DNA from: Ustilaginoidea virens | Lineage: Eukaryota > Ascomycota > Sordariomycetes > Hypocreales > Clavicipitaceae | Direction: 5' to 3' | Assembly (NCBI RefSeq): GCF_000687475.1 | Contig: NC_057319.1 | Coordinates: 4,206,001 to 4,270,000 of the forward strand | DNA length: 64,000 bases | The notes under the pieces: model-generated | Told to the model about the DNA's origin: nothing | Database searches by the model: none | Seen by the model: only the letters and a program-made list of their open reading frames with translations | Shown here: one piece after another, positions 34,356 through 45,896 of the stretch | Position numbering within the stretch: the first letter of the stretch is position 1 | How the letters are laid out: every line of letters starts with the position of its first letter | Position numbers and translations under genes: made by a program

Positions 34356-36347
34356 ATGCCCCACGCAATGTCGATGCCCTCAACCGGGCTCCAGGCGCTC
34401 ATCCTCTGCGGGCCCGGCTCGTCGTTTCCAACCTTTACCTCCAACCCGGACGAGAGCCCAAAAGCTCTTTTGCCGATTGCCAATAGACCCATGGTCTGGT
34501 ATCCCATAGACTTTTGCCACCGCATGGGCATCACCGGTAAGTCGTGCGGGCAAGCAGCAACGTCGCCGTGGGACCTCTTGGGGACTCCCGTGATGCTCCC
34601 AATGATATTCCTCTTGGGAAAAGCGGCCCGAGAAAGCGCCTTCCTTTTACATCAACCTAACCGATGCGTAATAGATATTACGCTGATATGTCCTCCGTCT
34701 GCCTCCAACGCCATGAACTCGGCCTTCAGCATCAACCCCTCCCTCACCAGCCTCCCGCTTCCCAAACCGGACATAGTCTCGCCAAAGGACTTGGACTTCA
34801 ACACGGGTACTGCGAAAATTCTTTGCCTTGCCGAGGTCCGGGACTTGGTCAAGCTAGACTTTGTGGTTCTACCGTGCGACCTGGTTTGCGAACTGGGAGG
34901 CGACAAGCTCCTGCAAGCCTGGATGATAAAAGCGGCGAGTCTCGCGCATCTCGTGGGCCACGGCGGCTTCGCAGACGGCCACGGCACACGCCACAGCGGC
35001 GGGCTCGGCGTGTGGTACAACACCAAAACCGCCGTGCCCGTCAAGGGCGAAGAAACCGACTTCATCGCCACGGCGCCGTTGCCGCCCTCGCAACCGGATG
35101 CCCTCAAGGGACCCGTCTTGTCCAACCTGTCGAGGCTCGTGTACTCGATGCCCACCGACTCGCTCAACGACCTGATGGAGGAGAAAAAGTCCCTGCCTAT
35201 TCGCCACGGCTTGCTGAGGGCGCATCCTCGCCTTCGCATGTACACTGCTCATCGAGACGCCCACATTTACATATTTCCTCGGTGGATCATGGACTTTATC
35301 AACGTGAACCAGCGGCTCGACAGCATTGGCGAAGACGTTGTCGGATGGTGGGCCAAGGCTGGTTGGCAAGCCGGCCTGGCCGACAAGCTTCACATCACCT
35401 CGCTTTGCAGCACCAGAAACCCGGACGACGACCAGGATTCCATCCCCGACAGCGTGTCCAGCCATGCCTCCTGCGCGGAACATTCTGCCGCAGGGCCAAG
35501 CGATGAAGCCCCAGCAGGGCCGGAGCCGTTTGGGCAAGGCGACGGTAGGCGGCAGAACGACTCGGGCCATTCTTGGCATGCCACCGACGTACCCCCTATT
35601 CTCGCCTACCTTCACTCCTCCGAAGGACAAGCAAATGCCCCCATCCTGAGGCGAGTCGACAACGCCCAGCTCCTGCTGGCCACGTCTCTGCAGCTGGCCA
35701 AGCTCGAGTCCGTCGAAGAAGTAGGGGCCGAAGCAGCTTCTCCCTTTGCACATGCCAGGAAAGTCGCCTACCCCGAGGGTGTCAAACCGCGCACCACAAT
35801 CACGAAGCCGGACAGTCTGATCGCAGAGAACGTGACAGTCGAGGAAAAGACGGCCATCAAAGAGTCGGTCGTCGGGGCCAATTGTCAGATCAAGGAAGGT
35901 GCCAAATTGTCGCAGTGTTTGCTGATGGACGGAGTGGTCGTTGGCAAGGGATGCAAGTTGACAAAGTGCATACTGGGCAGGAGGTGTGTTATTGGAGACT
36001 ACTCGGTTCTTACAGACTGCGAAGTACAAGAGAACCTGTTGGTGGAACCTCGAAGTGAGTATTTTCTTTTTCTGCTTTTTCTTCTTCTTCTCCTGGCCCC
36101 CCCCCCCCATGTCCGATTCCGTATCCATGGAGATGCAGTCCCCCGCCGCCGGAGGGGCAAGACCCAGAGCTCAGCCAGCATCGCATGGTTGGAAACCAAC
36201 GGCTAACAGGTTGTGGCAGCCGAGGATAAGGATCAAAAGCTCATGAGCTCCGAGGGCTTGGAGGCAACAGAAGCCGAAATGGACCGAGTCCTGCAGGATG
36301 TAGACAGAGAAGTCACAGCAATGACAGACGAGGCTGCAGAGAAATAG
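34356..36347 (+). CDS. GCD1: Translation initiation factor eIF2B subunit gamma
   Basis: Exons 34356-34536, 34675-36054 and 36220-36347 give 562 residues. eIF2B-gamma works with the epsilon subunit in guanine-nucleotide exchange on eIF2 and is part of the stress control of translation. The N-terminal nucleotidyltransferase-like domain shows LQALILCGPGSSFPTFT, PKALLPIANRPMVWYPIDFC and LDFVVLPCDLVCELGG. The C-terminal left-handed beta-helix has hexapeptide-like turns: IAENVTVEEKTAIKESVVGA, GAKLSQCLLMDGVVVGKGC and CVIGDYSVLTDCEVQENLLV. The last intron has acceptor GTGGCAG at 36219, chosen because it keeps EDKDQKLMSSEGLEATEAE in frame. It contains a C12 tract. Gamma rather than epsilon is chosen because no C-terminal W2-type domain follows. 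Confidence 0.88.
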
Positions 36348-36841
36348 AATCGGGATGGGTGGGCACTCCGCAGCTGGCTGGATGCTGCAGCATGTCCGGG
36401 ACCTAGCCATGGCCTTTCTGTGCCGCCGCGCACACTGGCACTTGATGACCTGTAAAATGGTAGACATTTCACGGCCTGCTGCTTGACAAAGCCGTGGTCG
36501 CGGCCATGACGGGAAGTCCGTGACGCGGCGTCGGCCGGGGGAAGCATCGAGGCAACCCGAGTCTGCTCCCGTCCCATTTGATGATGAGAACCAGATGGGT
36601 CTGCGTTCCAGCGACTCTGCACTGCTGATGCCTCCAGGAGAGCCACTTTGCAGTCGTAGTTGGTGACATGTTGACTTTCGACAGCCATTGACGTGAACTG
36701 AAGCGTCAACTGAGAGTTGGCTGGCTGGAAAGCCTCCCTGTCCTCCGTAAAAGGTCTGGTTCCTTTGTCAGGTACGAAGAGTGGGGCGAGGACGGGGACG
36801 GCTTGGCAAGCGCGAAGTGCCGACTGGCTGCTGACCAGCCC

Positions 36842-36872
<31 letters not shown>

Positions 36873-37007
36873 AAGGAAGAAAAGAAGAAAAGAAGAGAAA
36901 AGGGCAACTTCCTCGTCGAGGTCACAAGTCCACAACCTACCTAATGCAACCATCCAACCTCGAGCCTTGACCTAAAGAAAAGCACTCGCAATCAAATAAC
37001 CCACCCG
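36348..37007. other. Spacer with long A tract; MAK5 leader
   Basis: Contains an A29 run at about 36842-36870 followed by GAAAGGAAGAAAAGAAG purine-rich sequence, just upstream of MAK5. No gene is seen. Confidence 0.55.
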
Positions 37008-39540
37008 ATGCTGCCTCCCTCCAGCAAGCGCAAGGTCCCCCCAACCCCCGGACCTGCACCGAAGCGAAACAAGAACGAGTCCGGCACTGGCCCACGGTCG
37101 AAAGCAGCAGCAGCGGGCGGGAAACCAAAGAGCAAACCCAGGGCCTCCTCCTCGTCCATCGGCAGAAAGGTGCTTGACGCTTCCTCGCTTGGCTGGGAAG
37201 CAGTTGGCCAGGACGACTTTGGCGCGCTGCAGGTCATCTCGGGCGTCGACGTGGTCAGAAACGGTGGAAATGTCCAGTTCATCGTGAAGGACGAGGAAAA
37301 GGAGCTTTCGCGTGCGCCTTCTGAAGCTGGAGATGAAGAAGACTCTTTTGAAGGGTTTAGTGACGGCCCTGTGGAGGGCCAAGATGTCCATCCCCGCAAA
37401 GCTGGCGATGCTGGAGCTGACTTGGAGGGCGACAAGTCTCCGCCAGAGAGTGGCGAGGTTTGCGGCCTCGCCAAGGCGGAGGAGGAGGAGCAAGCCAAGA
37501 CGGCCAACAACCGGGGCAAGATCCAAGCCGCGCGGAAAAGGGAGGCGGTGCCACCGAGAGACGCCGGCAAAACCACGCCGAGGCCCGCTCCAGACGGCAG
37601 CGGGAACGAGTTTCTGGCGCTGGCGGAGATGACGGATCAGGACGCCGAGGCGGACAACCTCGACATGGCCCAGTGGATGGCGCTGAATCTGTCGCCGGCC
37701 TTGGTCTCCGCCATTGCAAAGCTGGGCTTCACCGCCCCAACCGCCATCCAGAAGCAAGCAATCCCCGAGATCATCGCGGGAGAGGATGTGATTGGCAAGG
37801 CGCAGACTGGTTCGGGGAAAACGCTGGCCTTTGGCATCCCCATTGTCGACAAGTGGCTCGAGCAAAACGAGCGAACTCACGCCGAGTCGGACGACGACGA
37901 CGACGACGGCGACGACCGGAAACCCCAGGCGAGCAAGCCTCCCATGGCGCTGGTTCTCAGCCCGACACGGGAGCTGGCCAAGCAGATTGGCAGCCACATC
38001 AAGGCCGTGTGCGACGGCCTGCCTGCGTCGCCCCATGTCTGCGTCGTCACGGGCGGGCTGAGCGTGCAAAAGCAGCAGAGGCAGCTGGCAAAGGCGGACA
38101 TTGTCGTTGGCACGCCCGGTCGTCTGTGGGAGGTCTTGGACGGCGACGCCGCCCTCCAGCAGCAGTTTACCAAGATCCAGTTCCTGGTCATTGACGAAGC
38201 CGACAGGCTGTTCAAGGCGGGGCAGTTTAAAGAGGCAGAAAGCATCATTGGCGCCCTGGACAGACGCCGCCCCGCGGCCGACGGTTATTCTGACGGTTCC
38301 GACCCCGACGATGCTGCCGACGATGCTGCCCGCGACACCGCCCACCGGCAGACGCTTGTCTTTTCGGCCACGTTTGACAAGGATCTGCAGACCCAGCTGG
38401 CCGGCAAAGGCAGGGGACCCAAGCCCGGGAGCCAGGAGGAGAAGATGGCATACCTCACCAAGTGCCTCAGGTTCCGGGGGGAACCCAAGTTCATCGACGT
38501 CAATCCTGCCAGCCGCATGGCCGACAACCTCTGCGAGGGCTTGATTGAATGCGGAGCCATGGAAAAGGTGAAGCAGTAAAAAAAGCAGCCCCCCCCCCAT
38601 CCACCCCCCCCCTTTATATATGTATATATTATATTTTCACCCTGCTAATCCAGCCCCCCATCTACAGGACTTGTACTTGTACACGGTTCTTCTACTCAAT
38701 CCCGGCCGCCGCACCCTCGTCTTCACCAACTCCATCTCCGCCGTCCGCCGAATCACGCCCCTCCTCCAGAACCTCAACCAGGCCGCCGTGCCGCTGCACT
38801 CGCAGATGATGCAGAAGGCGCGGCTCCGATCCCTGGAGCGCTTCGCCGCCGCCCGCCACGCCGTCCTCGTCGCCACCGACGTCGCCGCTCGCGGTCTCGA
38901 CATCCAGCAAGTCGACCAGGTCATCCACTACCACGTGCCCCGCGCCGCGGACACGTACATCCATCGCTCGGGGCGCACCGCCCGCGCCGACCGCAGCGGC
39001 GCCAGCATCCTGCTCTGCTCGCCGGACGAGGTCCTCCCCACGCGCAGGCTCGCCGGCAAAGTCCACGCCGAGCGCGCCCCGGCCGGCAGGAAGCAGCACG
39101 TCATCGAGAGCCTGCCCGTCGACAGGAAAGTCGCGTCGCGCCTCAAGCCGCGCGTGGACCTGGCCAAGAAGATTACCGACGCCATGCTGGCCAAGGAAAA
39201 GGCCCACAGCAACGACGCCTGGCTCCGCAACGCCGCCGAGGAGCTCGGCGTCGACTACGACTCGGACGAGTTCGAGGCCACCGCGGCGAGCGGCTGGGCC
39301 GGGGCCAGCCGCGGCGGCGGGCGGCGGCGCAAGGAGAAGGAGGCCAGGGCCTTGTCCAAGGCCGAGATGGGGGCGCTGAAGGCCCAGCTGAGGCACGAGC
39401 TGAGCCAAAGAGTCAACTTGGGCGTCAGCGAACGGTACATCACCGGCGGGCGGGTCGACGTCGCACAGCTGCTGAAGGAGAGGGACAATTCCGTCGCCGG
39501 GCTTTTCCTCGGAGGGGGCAACCTGGGGTTGGGCTTATGA
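37008..39540 (+). CDS. MAK5: MAK5 DEAD-box RNA helicase (60S ribosome biogenesis)
   Basis: Exons 37008-38567 and 38668-39540 give 810 residues. Mak5 is a nucleolar helicase acting early in large-subunit assembly. Helicase motifs in order: GFTAPTAIQKQAIPEII (Q motif); AQTGSGKT near 264-271 (motif I); SPTRELAKQI (Ia); TGGLSVQKQQRQL, which is characteristic of Mak5; VIDEADRLF near 393 (motif II, DEAD); FSATF near 451 (III); LVFTNSISAVRRI, VATDVAARGLDI and HRSGRTARADR (VI). The N-terminus is basic and low-complexity, with WEAVGQDDFGALQVISGVDVV typical of this subfamily. The intron falls before DLYLYTVLLLNPGR and contains two C tracts. The N-terminal acidic stretches are usual for nucleolar helicases. 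Confidence 0.94.
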
Positions 39541-40250
39541 GGCACATGGTCGCAAGAAAAGCACGGCATGATTTGATACCCTTGCAAGCTTGCAAGAAAA
39601 ACAGGGCTTTTATACTAGTATTGCTACTTCCTATTTCTGCGCGAAACCAACTCGCCACCCTTCTAGCTGCTCATTGTGGCACTGGCAGTTTTCCCCCCCA
39701 AGTAGACTCTTGACGCCCGTCTCTTTGACTTGACGCCGGTTCAATTCGACAGACGTTGTTTCGAGTAGCCAATTGTTTTGTTGTCCGGGGTGTAATATGC
39801 CCGAACATTGGGGGAACTGTCCATGCATGCATGGTCAAGGCCCAGCGTCGGTGCCGGCGGAGACGCTTTCGGTACGACCGAACCGAGCTCTGGGTGCTGA
39901 GAGAGCAACGGGCAACTTCATCTCGGGGAAGACGGCTGCCATGAGTGAGGCGGGGCGACGCTGAATACGCAAAGGATAGACCTCACAGGGCAATCAGGAG
40001 GCTTCCGTTTTACCTACTGCGGCTCTGCCACAGCATAAGAGGTTCCAGTAGAGCCGCGCTTGGTGTGGCGTCACATTTCACATCTTCCCCCGCTTCCTTG
40101 ATTCTTGCTTGACGATGAACTTTGCGGATATGATGGAGCTCGCACTATGCAACCCAGATAGCCGTGAAGCGGTCTGGCACAGCACCACATTGAGGAGCAA
40201 TCCCCCCCACTTCCCCCCGCGCACGGCGTAAATGAACCAGTCTTTTCCAC
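39541..40250. other. Convergent spacer MAK5 / Artemis-type gene
   Basis: 3' regions of two convergent genes. No coding similarity or notable repeat apart from short C tracts. Confidence 0.5.
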
Positions 40251-42790
40251 TCACAACTCCACGTCCGCGCTTTGGTGATTGCCATCGGTTGAGAGCAGAG
40301 ATATCGGTTCCCAAGTGTCGCCGTTGGAGCTGTTTCGCACCATGACACTGTACGCTTCGCGGCGCAGCAAAGAATGGCCCGGGGATATGGTTGAAGATTC
40401 CGACACGTTTGTGGTTTGAGAATCCGCTTCGAGATGGGATGCAAGAGCCTGGCTTGGATCGTCAGGCTCGTTGTGTGACAGCGTTTGCGACACGGAAACC
40501 GAGCAGTCGCCCCACTGAGCTGGAGAGTCCAGCCCATCTTGATTCCCAGATGTGGGCAATTCGCTTTCAGAGAGCAGGTTCGTGGTTGATATTGACAGCC
40601 TTGCCGGGAAAGCGTTTGGGGAGAGTTGCTTCGGGGCTGGCAGACCTGCTTCACAACCCGCGGCCTTTTCTGAAACAGGCTCATTCAGGCCCTTTTCAGC
40701 ATTGGCTGTCTCATGACTGCTTACCAGGCTTATTGTTTCGTGGCCGACGCTGGTTTGAGTGTCAAAGTCTGGTATCTGTTGTTGCCGGAAGCTTACCCCT
40801 TGCTCCTGGCTGAAAAGAGCTGCTCGCTGTTGGTCAAATTCGAAGATGGCTTCGGAGCAATACCTGCCGAACAGAGACCCAACACTCGCTCCTAGAAAGA
40901 TCTCACATGATTCAGGTCAGTCGGAGTTCCATCAGACTGCGACATCAAGGTCTGCCACGCACTGTTGCGTATCCACCACTGGTCGACTGTACACGGCCAG
41001 ACGTCCTTGGGCTGGAATGTTTGCGTGAGATGGCACAGCTCGCGGTAAGAAGAATGTCTCGCAAACGGGAATAGTATCACACTGGGCAACCCGTCGGCTC
41101 GTGGGCTGGCATGAGTCGCCTCGGTTCCCGTTGGCTCATGGCGCAAGCGTTCAAGGAGAGATTCCAGCGCAGCCGTCATGTCGGCAGATAGTTCGTCGTT
41201 GAATTCCTCAATGCCCATGTTCAAAGACAGATCTCGACCACTGGCTGCCATGTTTTTCAACACGACCGCGAGCTCCTGTTTCATTTGACCGTTTATTCCG
41301 CCACTTGCGGGTAGGCTGAAGGTTCTTCTCAGCTGACTGCAACTGTGTTTTCTTGTTGCCCAGAGTCGATCACTTACGAGGCAAGTAGCTCTTCGATGTC
41401 ATTGCTAGGAATCCAGTTTAAGGCAGCTTCGCGAGACAGATCCGTGCCACCTCCACCTACACCCACTTCCGCGACTGTTTGTCCGCTAGGGAGGCGACAC
41501 ACGACTGGTCGGATGGAAACCACGTCAGGGCCCATGGCAACGGGGCACATATTGGTCTTTTCACAACTATGTATGCGCACATTCTGTTCTGATGTGAGGC
41601 AGCCTTGATGCTGAGTATTACCACACATGTGACCATTCAAGGCAGCAATACCAACGGTATGGTGAAAGTCTGGCGAGTACGGGTCGTCTGACGTTCTACT
41701 TTTCAGTGACTGATATATTCGTAACTTGTACTGGTCCACGTGAATCTAAAGGTAGTTGGTGAACACGCATTTTTTATTTAAATTTCTTTTCTTTTTTATT
41801 TTGTTTTAATTTTTTTCTTTTAGAAAAATTCGAAGCAGAGTAAGGTGAGAACTTACAGGAGAATCGAGAGCTTTGGACAGCGCAACCCAAACCTCCTCGT
41901 ATCCAAACGTCCAAAAGGAAAAGTGAAAGACTGTGTTTGGAGGATACTTGATTACTTTCGTCAAAAGGTCAACAATACCTTCAGACTTTGTCTGGAATGG
42001 GACGTCTTCGAGGCATGAAGTATCCAGGTACATCTTATCTAGTCTTTTCAAGCCGGACGAGTACTCAAGAATCGCTGGATTCCGCGCAATCGAGGAGACA
42101 AACCATTGCTCAGCGCGAACGTCCCCGGTATACAGCACCGCTTTCCCCTGGCCTTCGATAACTGAAAGGCTCGAGTTATATACGCGTGAGGGGTTGCTCT
42201 AGTACACAAGGCGCTCATGACTTACGAAACATGGTAGAGCCGGGGCAGTGGTTGGCATCAAAGAGTGTGACTTGAATTTCGTATCCCGGGCGCAACTGTA
42301 GCCTCGTCGGAGCCTCCAAAGGAAGTGCTTTCTGCGCAAAAGAACTCAGCAAGACGACATCTGAGAGACGTAGTCGTTGAAGCATTGCATTTACCAGAAC
42401 CTTGCGCAGATGCTTATAAGTTTGCTGCCGGGCTTCAACGATTCCCCTTGCGTGGTTGATTCTGCAGGGGAACCTTTCCAGACGCAGCAAAATCTCTCTT
42501 GTGGCAAGGGAGCAGTAAACACTGCGTGAATCAGAAGAAAGAGCCGCCAGATGAATGGCAAGAGGTCATGACTTACAAGGGGGATCGCAGAGCGTCGAGA
42601 CCAGCCAGGTGGTCGCTGTGGACATGGCTCAAGAAGCAGGCTAATGGTGGCAGCTGGTCCGGGTTTCTCCTAAAGAAGTCGACTGCGGAAAAGCCTAGAT
42701 TAGATGAAGGACAAGTTAAAAGAGACGAGGTGATTCAAAAGTACTTCTGATTTCTGGAAATTCAGAAACGATGCCGTTGAATGTTGACAT
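40251..42790 (-). CDS. Artemis/SNM1-type DNA-repair metallo-beta-lactamase nuclease
   Basis: Eight exons on the minus strand: 42790-42745, 42682-42577, 42521-42395, 42331-42226, 42161-41857, 41745-41378, about 41336-40963 and 40891-40251, giving about 690 residues. Members of this family process hairpins, crosslinks or broken ends. The beta-CASP core is clear: CFLSHVHSDHLAGL with metal ligands H35, H37, D39 and H40; then [57 protein letters not shown] and FHFSFWTFGYEEVWVAL. The DRMBL-type region holds EVGVGGGGTDLSRE, then DVWPCTVD and SVGSLFGRYCSE. It starts at the nuclease fold with no N-terminal zinc finger, which favours Artemis over PSO2. The exon 5/6 acceptor is uncertain (41336 or 41342), and the intron there would be only 35-41 nt. 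Confidence 0.85.
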
Positions 42791-43732
42791 GCCGCGAGGT
42801 GTGTGTGAGGCTCGACAGTCATGTAAACCTTTTGTGTGCTGGAGGCTGTAGACAGAGGAAATTCTTGACTCATTCCAGTGCATCAGTTTTTGAAGACCTG
42901 TATAAAGTAGGCTGCCTCAAAGGAGACTGTGAATAGTCAACGGTAGATGCAAGCCTGTTGAGGATGAGAAGCTGGAAAGTAAAGACGGGCCGTATATGGG
43001 CCGTATGCTCGGGAGTGCCGCACTGTACGTATTCTTGGCTCTACCGGGCAAGTGGGGATAACCGGCGGCATTGCAGTGTAGCCGTCGATAATGTCCACAG
43101 TGCGGGGTCGAAGCCGCTAAACGCTAAACCACAATGCACCAAGACATCCCTTTAACCCTTCTTGGTCTCGTGCAAGGCGCCGCCAGGGCCCAGCTCACCA
43201 CGATCGATCCAGGAGCCACCCCTGTTTTTCCCCAGATGCCAGACAGCAATGAGCACTCGGATTCCCACTCCTTTGGCAGACGCGACACCGCCGTGCACGA
43301 AACCATAAGGCTTGACCCGAACGAAGAACTGGGAACTAGGTGGAGAAACTTCCCGCGTTGCAAGATGACGACTAAATAGACTCACCTTCTAATGATGTAG
43401 TTGATAAAACTAGGCAGCTTGGAATGACAAAAAAAAAAAAAAAAAAAAAAAAACATGGGTTTCACTCCCCAGTCTCCTTTGGAGCGCCCTCTTGGGCCCT
43501 CTGCCTCTAGCATGATGGATTGCGTCTTCCGTGCGCCGTTCAACACCATGCTGCAAGTCCCTAAATCTGGACTCACCATCCCGAACGCTTCACTACCATC
43601 AAGCCCTCACTACATAAAAACGTTAACAAGATATAATAAAAGAAAGAACAGAAAATAAACAAAACTGCCATTTGTCAAATAAGCTACGCCAGAACATGCA
43701 ACCAAGATCAACTGATCGGCCCCCGGCCCATT
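42791..43732. other. Spacer between Artemis-type gene and ICS-dioxygenase gene
   Basis: Contains an A25 tract at about 43429-43453. A weak 81-codon frame at 43134-43379 has no family resemblance. No gene is supported. Confidence 0.5.
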
Positions 43733-45896
43733 TCAGTCCAGATGTATTCTCCACAACTCTCTGTCACTTCCAGACAGGAAAGCACTTCTAGTGTGCAACG
43801 CCAAAGTATTGTCACTCAGGAGCAAATCCCCCTCCTTCCAAGCATGATAGTAGGCCACGCGCCTGTCACGTAGTGTCGAATTGATGGCCTCGCAGATGGC
43901 CTGGCTCGTTGCCTCGTCCTCATGGTCAATGCTCACACGAGTGGGGTCAAACTTGGTTTTGGACTGCGGCCACGGTTCGTGATATCGGAGGCACGGCCTC
44001 CCAGTGGTAGGGTGTGGCACAACCAGTGGCAAGCCTCTTAGCACAGCCGAGCCAAAACACGGCGTTGCTGCCGTCCAAGTCTTGGACGAGAGATCTTCCA
44101 CCGTCATCCACTTGGGGATATGCTTGAAAACCGCCGTCGATGACGAGAACAGGGTGTATCCCGAGTCCGGGGGGGACGGGGTGACGCCGGCGAAGAACTG
44201 GAACCTGAGGTTCGATAGTTAGCCCGGGGAAATACTCCCTCCCATTCGCTGCGGATTACCCAGGCAACTTACTTTGGGGGCAGAGAGGCTAGGATCTCTT
44301 CACCATTGTCGTCCACCCTTTTAGCAGTCTTGAAAAGGCCATCGTAGTGGAAAGGCATAAGTTCGGCACTCAGGGTGTTGTTCAACCCTCGAGAGTCTGA
44401 TCCTCGATCCTTAACCTCGAGAAGAAGACCGAAGCTCCATGGCTGTGGCTCGCCGACCTCCTTGGCTTTTTCTATGAACGCTTCCTTCTTTGGGGACTCG
44501 AAGAAGCCTCGCAAGACGACAGGGGAGTTTACTTCGGCCAGTGAGCGGACTTTCTTGGCATCTACGTCGTTGATCGAAAGTGTCGAAAGTGGTTCAGGTC
44601 CACCGGCGGGCCGAACCATCCACCCACAGGGGTAGATTGGCTCAAAGCTCACAGCGCCCTGGGCAAGATCCCAAGAGAATAGAGGCGACTTTTCGCGATA
44701 ATAGCTCGGAATCCCGTTTTCTGTCACGAGTTCGTATGTCGCATCGTTATCAAAGTCGGCCCTCATGCCAGACACGACAGTACCGTCCACCTTATAAGCC
44801 ACCGAGCAGTGCCAGGGCGTGGTGAAGGTCGTTTCTGTGGGAAGAAGACTGATTGGGATCTTGGTGGCGCCCGTAGATTGGTGAATGGACAGACGAACAT
44901 GGTCCTTGTACCTTTGTCGAACCGCGGTGGCAAATGCCTAGAATATATATACCATGGTGAGTCCCGCAGCGCCGGCAGCATCGGCAAGGAGGGAAATGCT
45001 CAACCTACATTTCCGCGAGCCATCATGTGCTTCGCAATGTATTCAACCCCCCGCTTGTACTTGGACTTGGTGCGCCCCTCTCGGAGAGGGTAGACGTCTG
45101 CAAGGTCGGTCTCGAGAAATTTGATATATCCCCGGTAAGTGAGGCAGACGTCTTCGACCTTGCTGACCTCTTTCCACTCCCAGTTTGGGTCAGCAAAGGT
45201 GTTTAGAAGCGCAAGGCGAAAGTTGGATGCGTTGGCGACATAGGTCATCTCGTCAAGTTGCTCGGGAAGAGGTACGGATACGAGATCCCGCAGCCGCGAG
45301 AACGCTATGCTAGTGAAGCGCTTGGCTTCCGCAACTTGCCGAAGAGCTTCTCCATAAGCCCACACATCTCTGTCTGGAACCCCAAGTAAATCTGCGCGCG
45401 TTGGTCGTTTCCTCTGTCAGCCGACGAGCGCCAAACTCCCAACACCGTCGGCAAGAGCGTCTTCTTCTTACTTACCGTTGTATACAAGGCCATCGGAGAT
45501 GATGGTGAGCGTGGCGCCAGGAGCATATACATCTCGGATGGCCATGCAAAGTCCATGGAGGTGAGACAAGGCCAGTTCTTCGGCCTTGTCGGGAAGTTTG
45601 CCGAGGACTTTTGTGGATCTGTTCGGCGATTTGAAGGGGAACGCAGGCAAGCACATGGGGATGGCTTGCCCAGCTCGTACGTGGCTATATATCGTAGCCA
45701 GAAACTTGAAAGTACCGTTGTCCGACTTGGCGGGATTATCGTGTGATGGTTGCAAGCGGTAACGATTGATGACACCCAAGATCTGGGCAGCGGTTCCCAG
45801 AGCAGAGATGTCCAACAAGGCTGGATCATTGTGCCTGCTGAAAGTCCCAAGATGATCGGCTGCTCTGCTTGGGAACTCTGAAACAGCGACCGACAT
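43733..45896 (-). CDS. Isocyanide synthase-dioxygenase fusion (DIT1/PvcA + TauD)
   Basis: Exons 45896-45476, 45391-45009, 44937-44273 and 44204-43733 give 646 residues. Residues about 20-340 are a DIT1/PvcA isocyanide synthase: LTIISDGLVYNDLLGVPD, RLSIHQSTGATKIPISLLP and HCSVAYKVDGTVVSGMRADF. This family converts an amino acid's amine to an isonitrile. Residues about 380-646 are a TauD-type Fe(II)/2-oxoglutarate dioxygenase: NSPVVLRGFF, MPFHYDGLF with H465 and D467, distal H627 in LALHTRS, and RELWRIHLD. In this pairing the dioxygenase normally desaturates or hydroxylates the isocyanide product. Fused enzymes of this order are known in fungi (Aspergillus fumigatus icsA type); yeast Dit1 has only the first domain. 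The nearest divergent neighbour is an FAD monooxygenase. The substrate cannot be told from sequence; the start is the first ATG before the conserved region, and an upstream in-frame ATG may exist. Confidence 0.9.

Noticed and set aside
36972..38600. 542-codon minus-strand frame antisense to MAK5
   Set aside because: Shadow of the GC-rich MAK5 coding sequence; no independent motifs.
40087..40250. Extra 3' exon for the Artemis-type gene using a GTGAGT donor at the stop codon
   Set aside because: A GTGAGT does overlap the stop, but the extended peptide resembles no family member and the TGA end is consistent with the length expected.
43134..43379. Possible 81-residue secreted protein (hydrophobic N-terminus)
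   Set aside because: Signal region is weak, no cysteine pattern or family match, and no clear promoter; not supportable.
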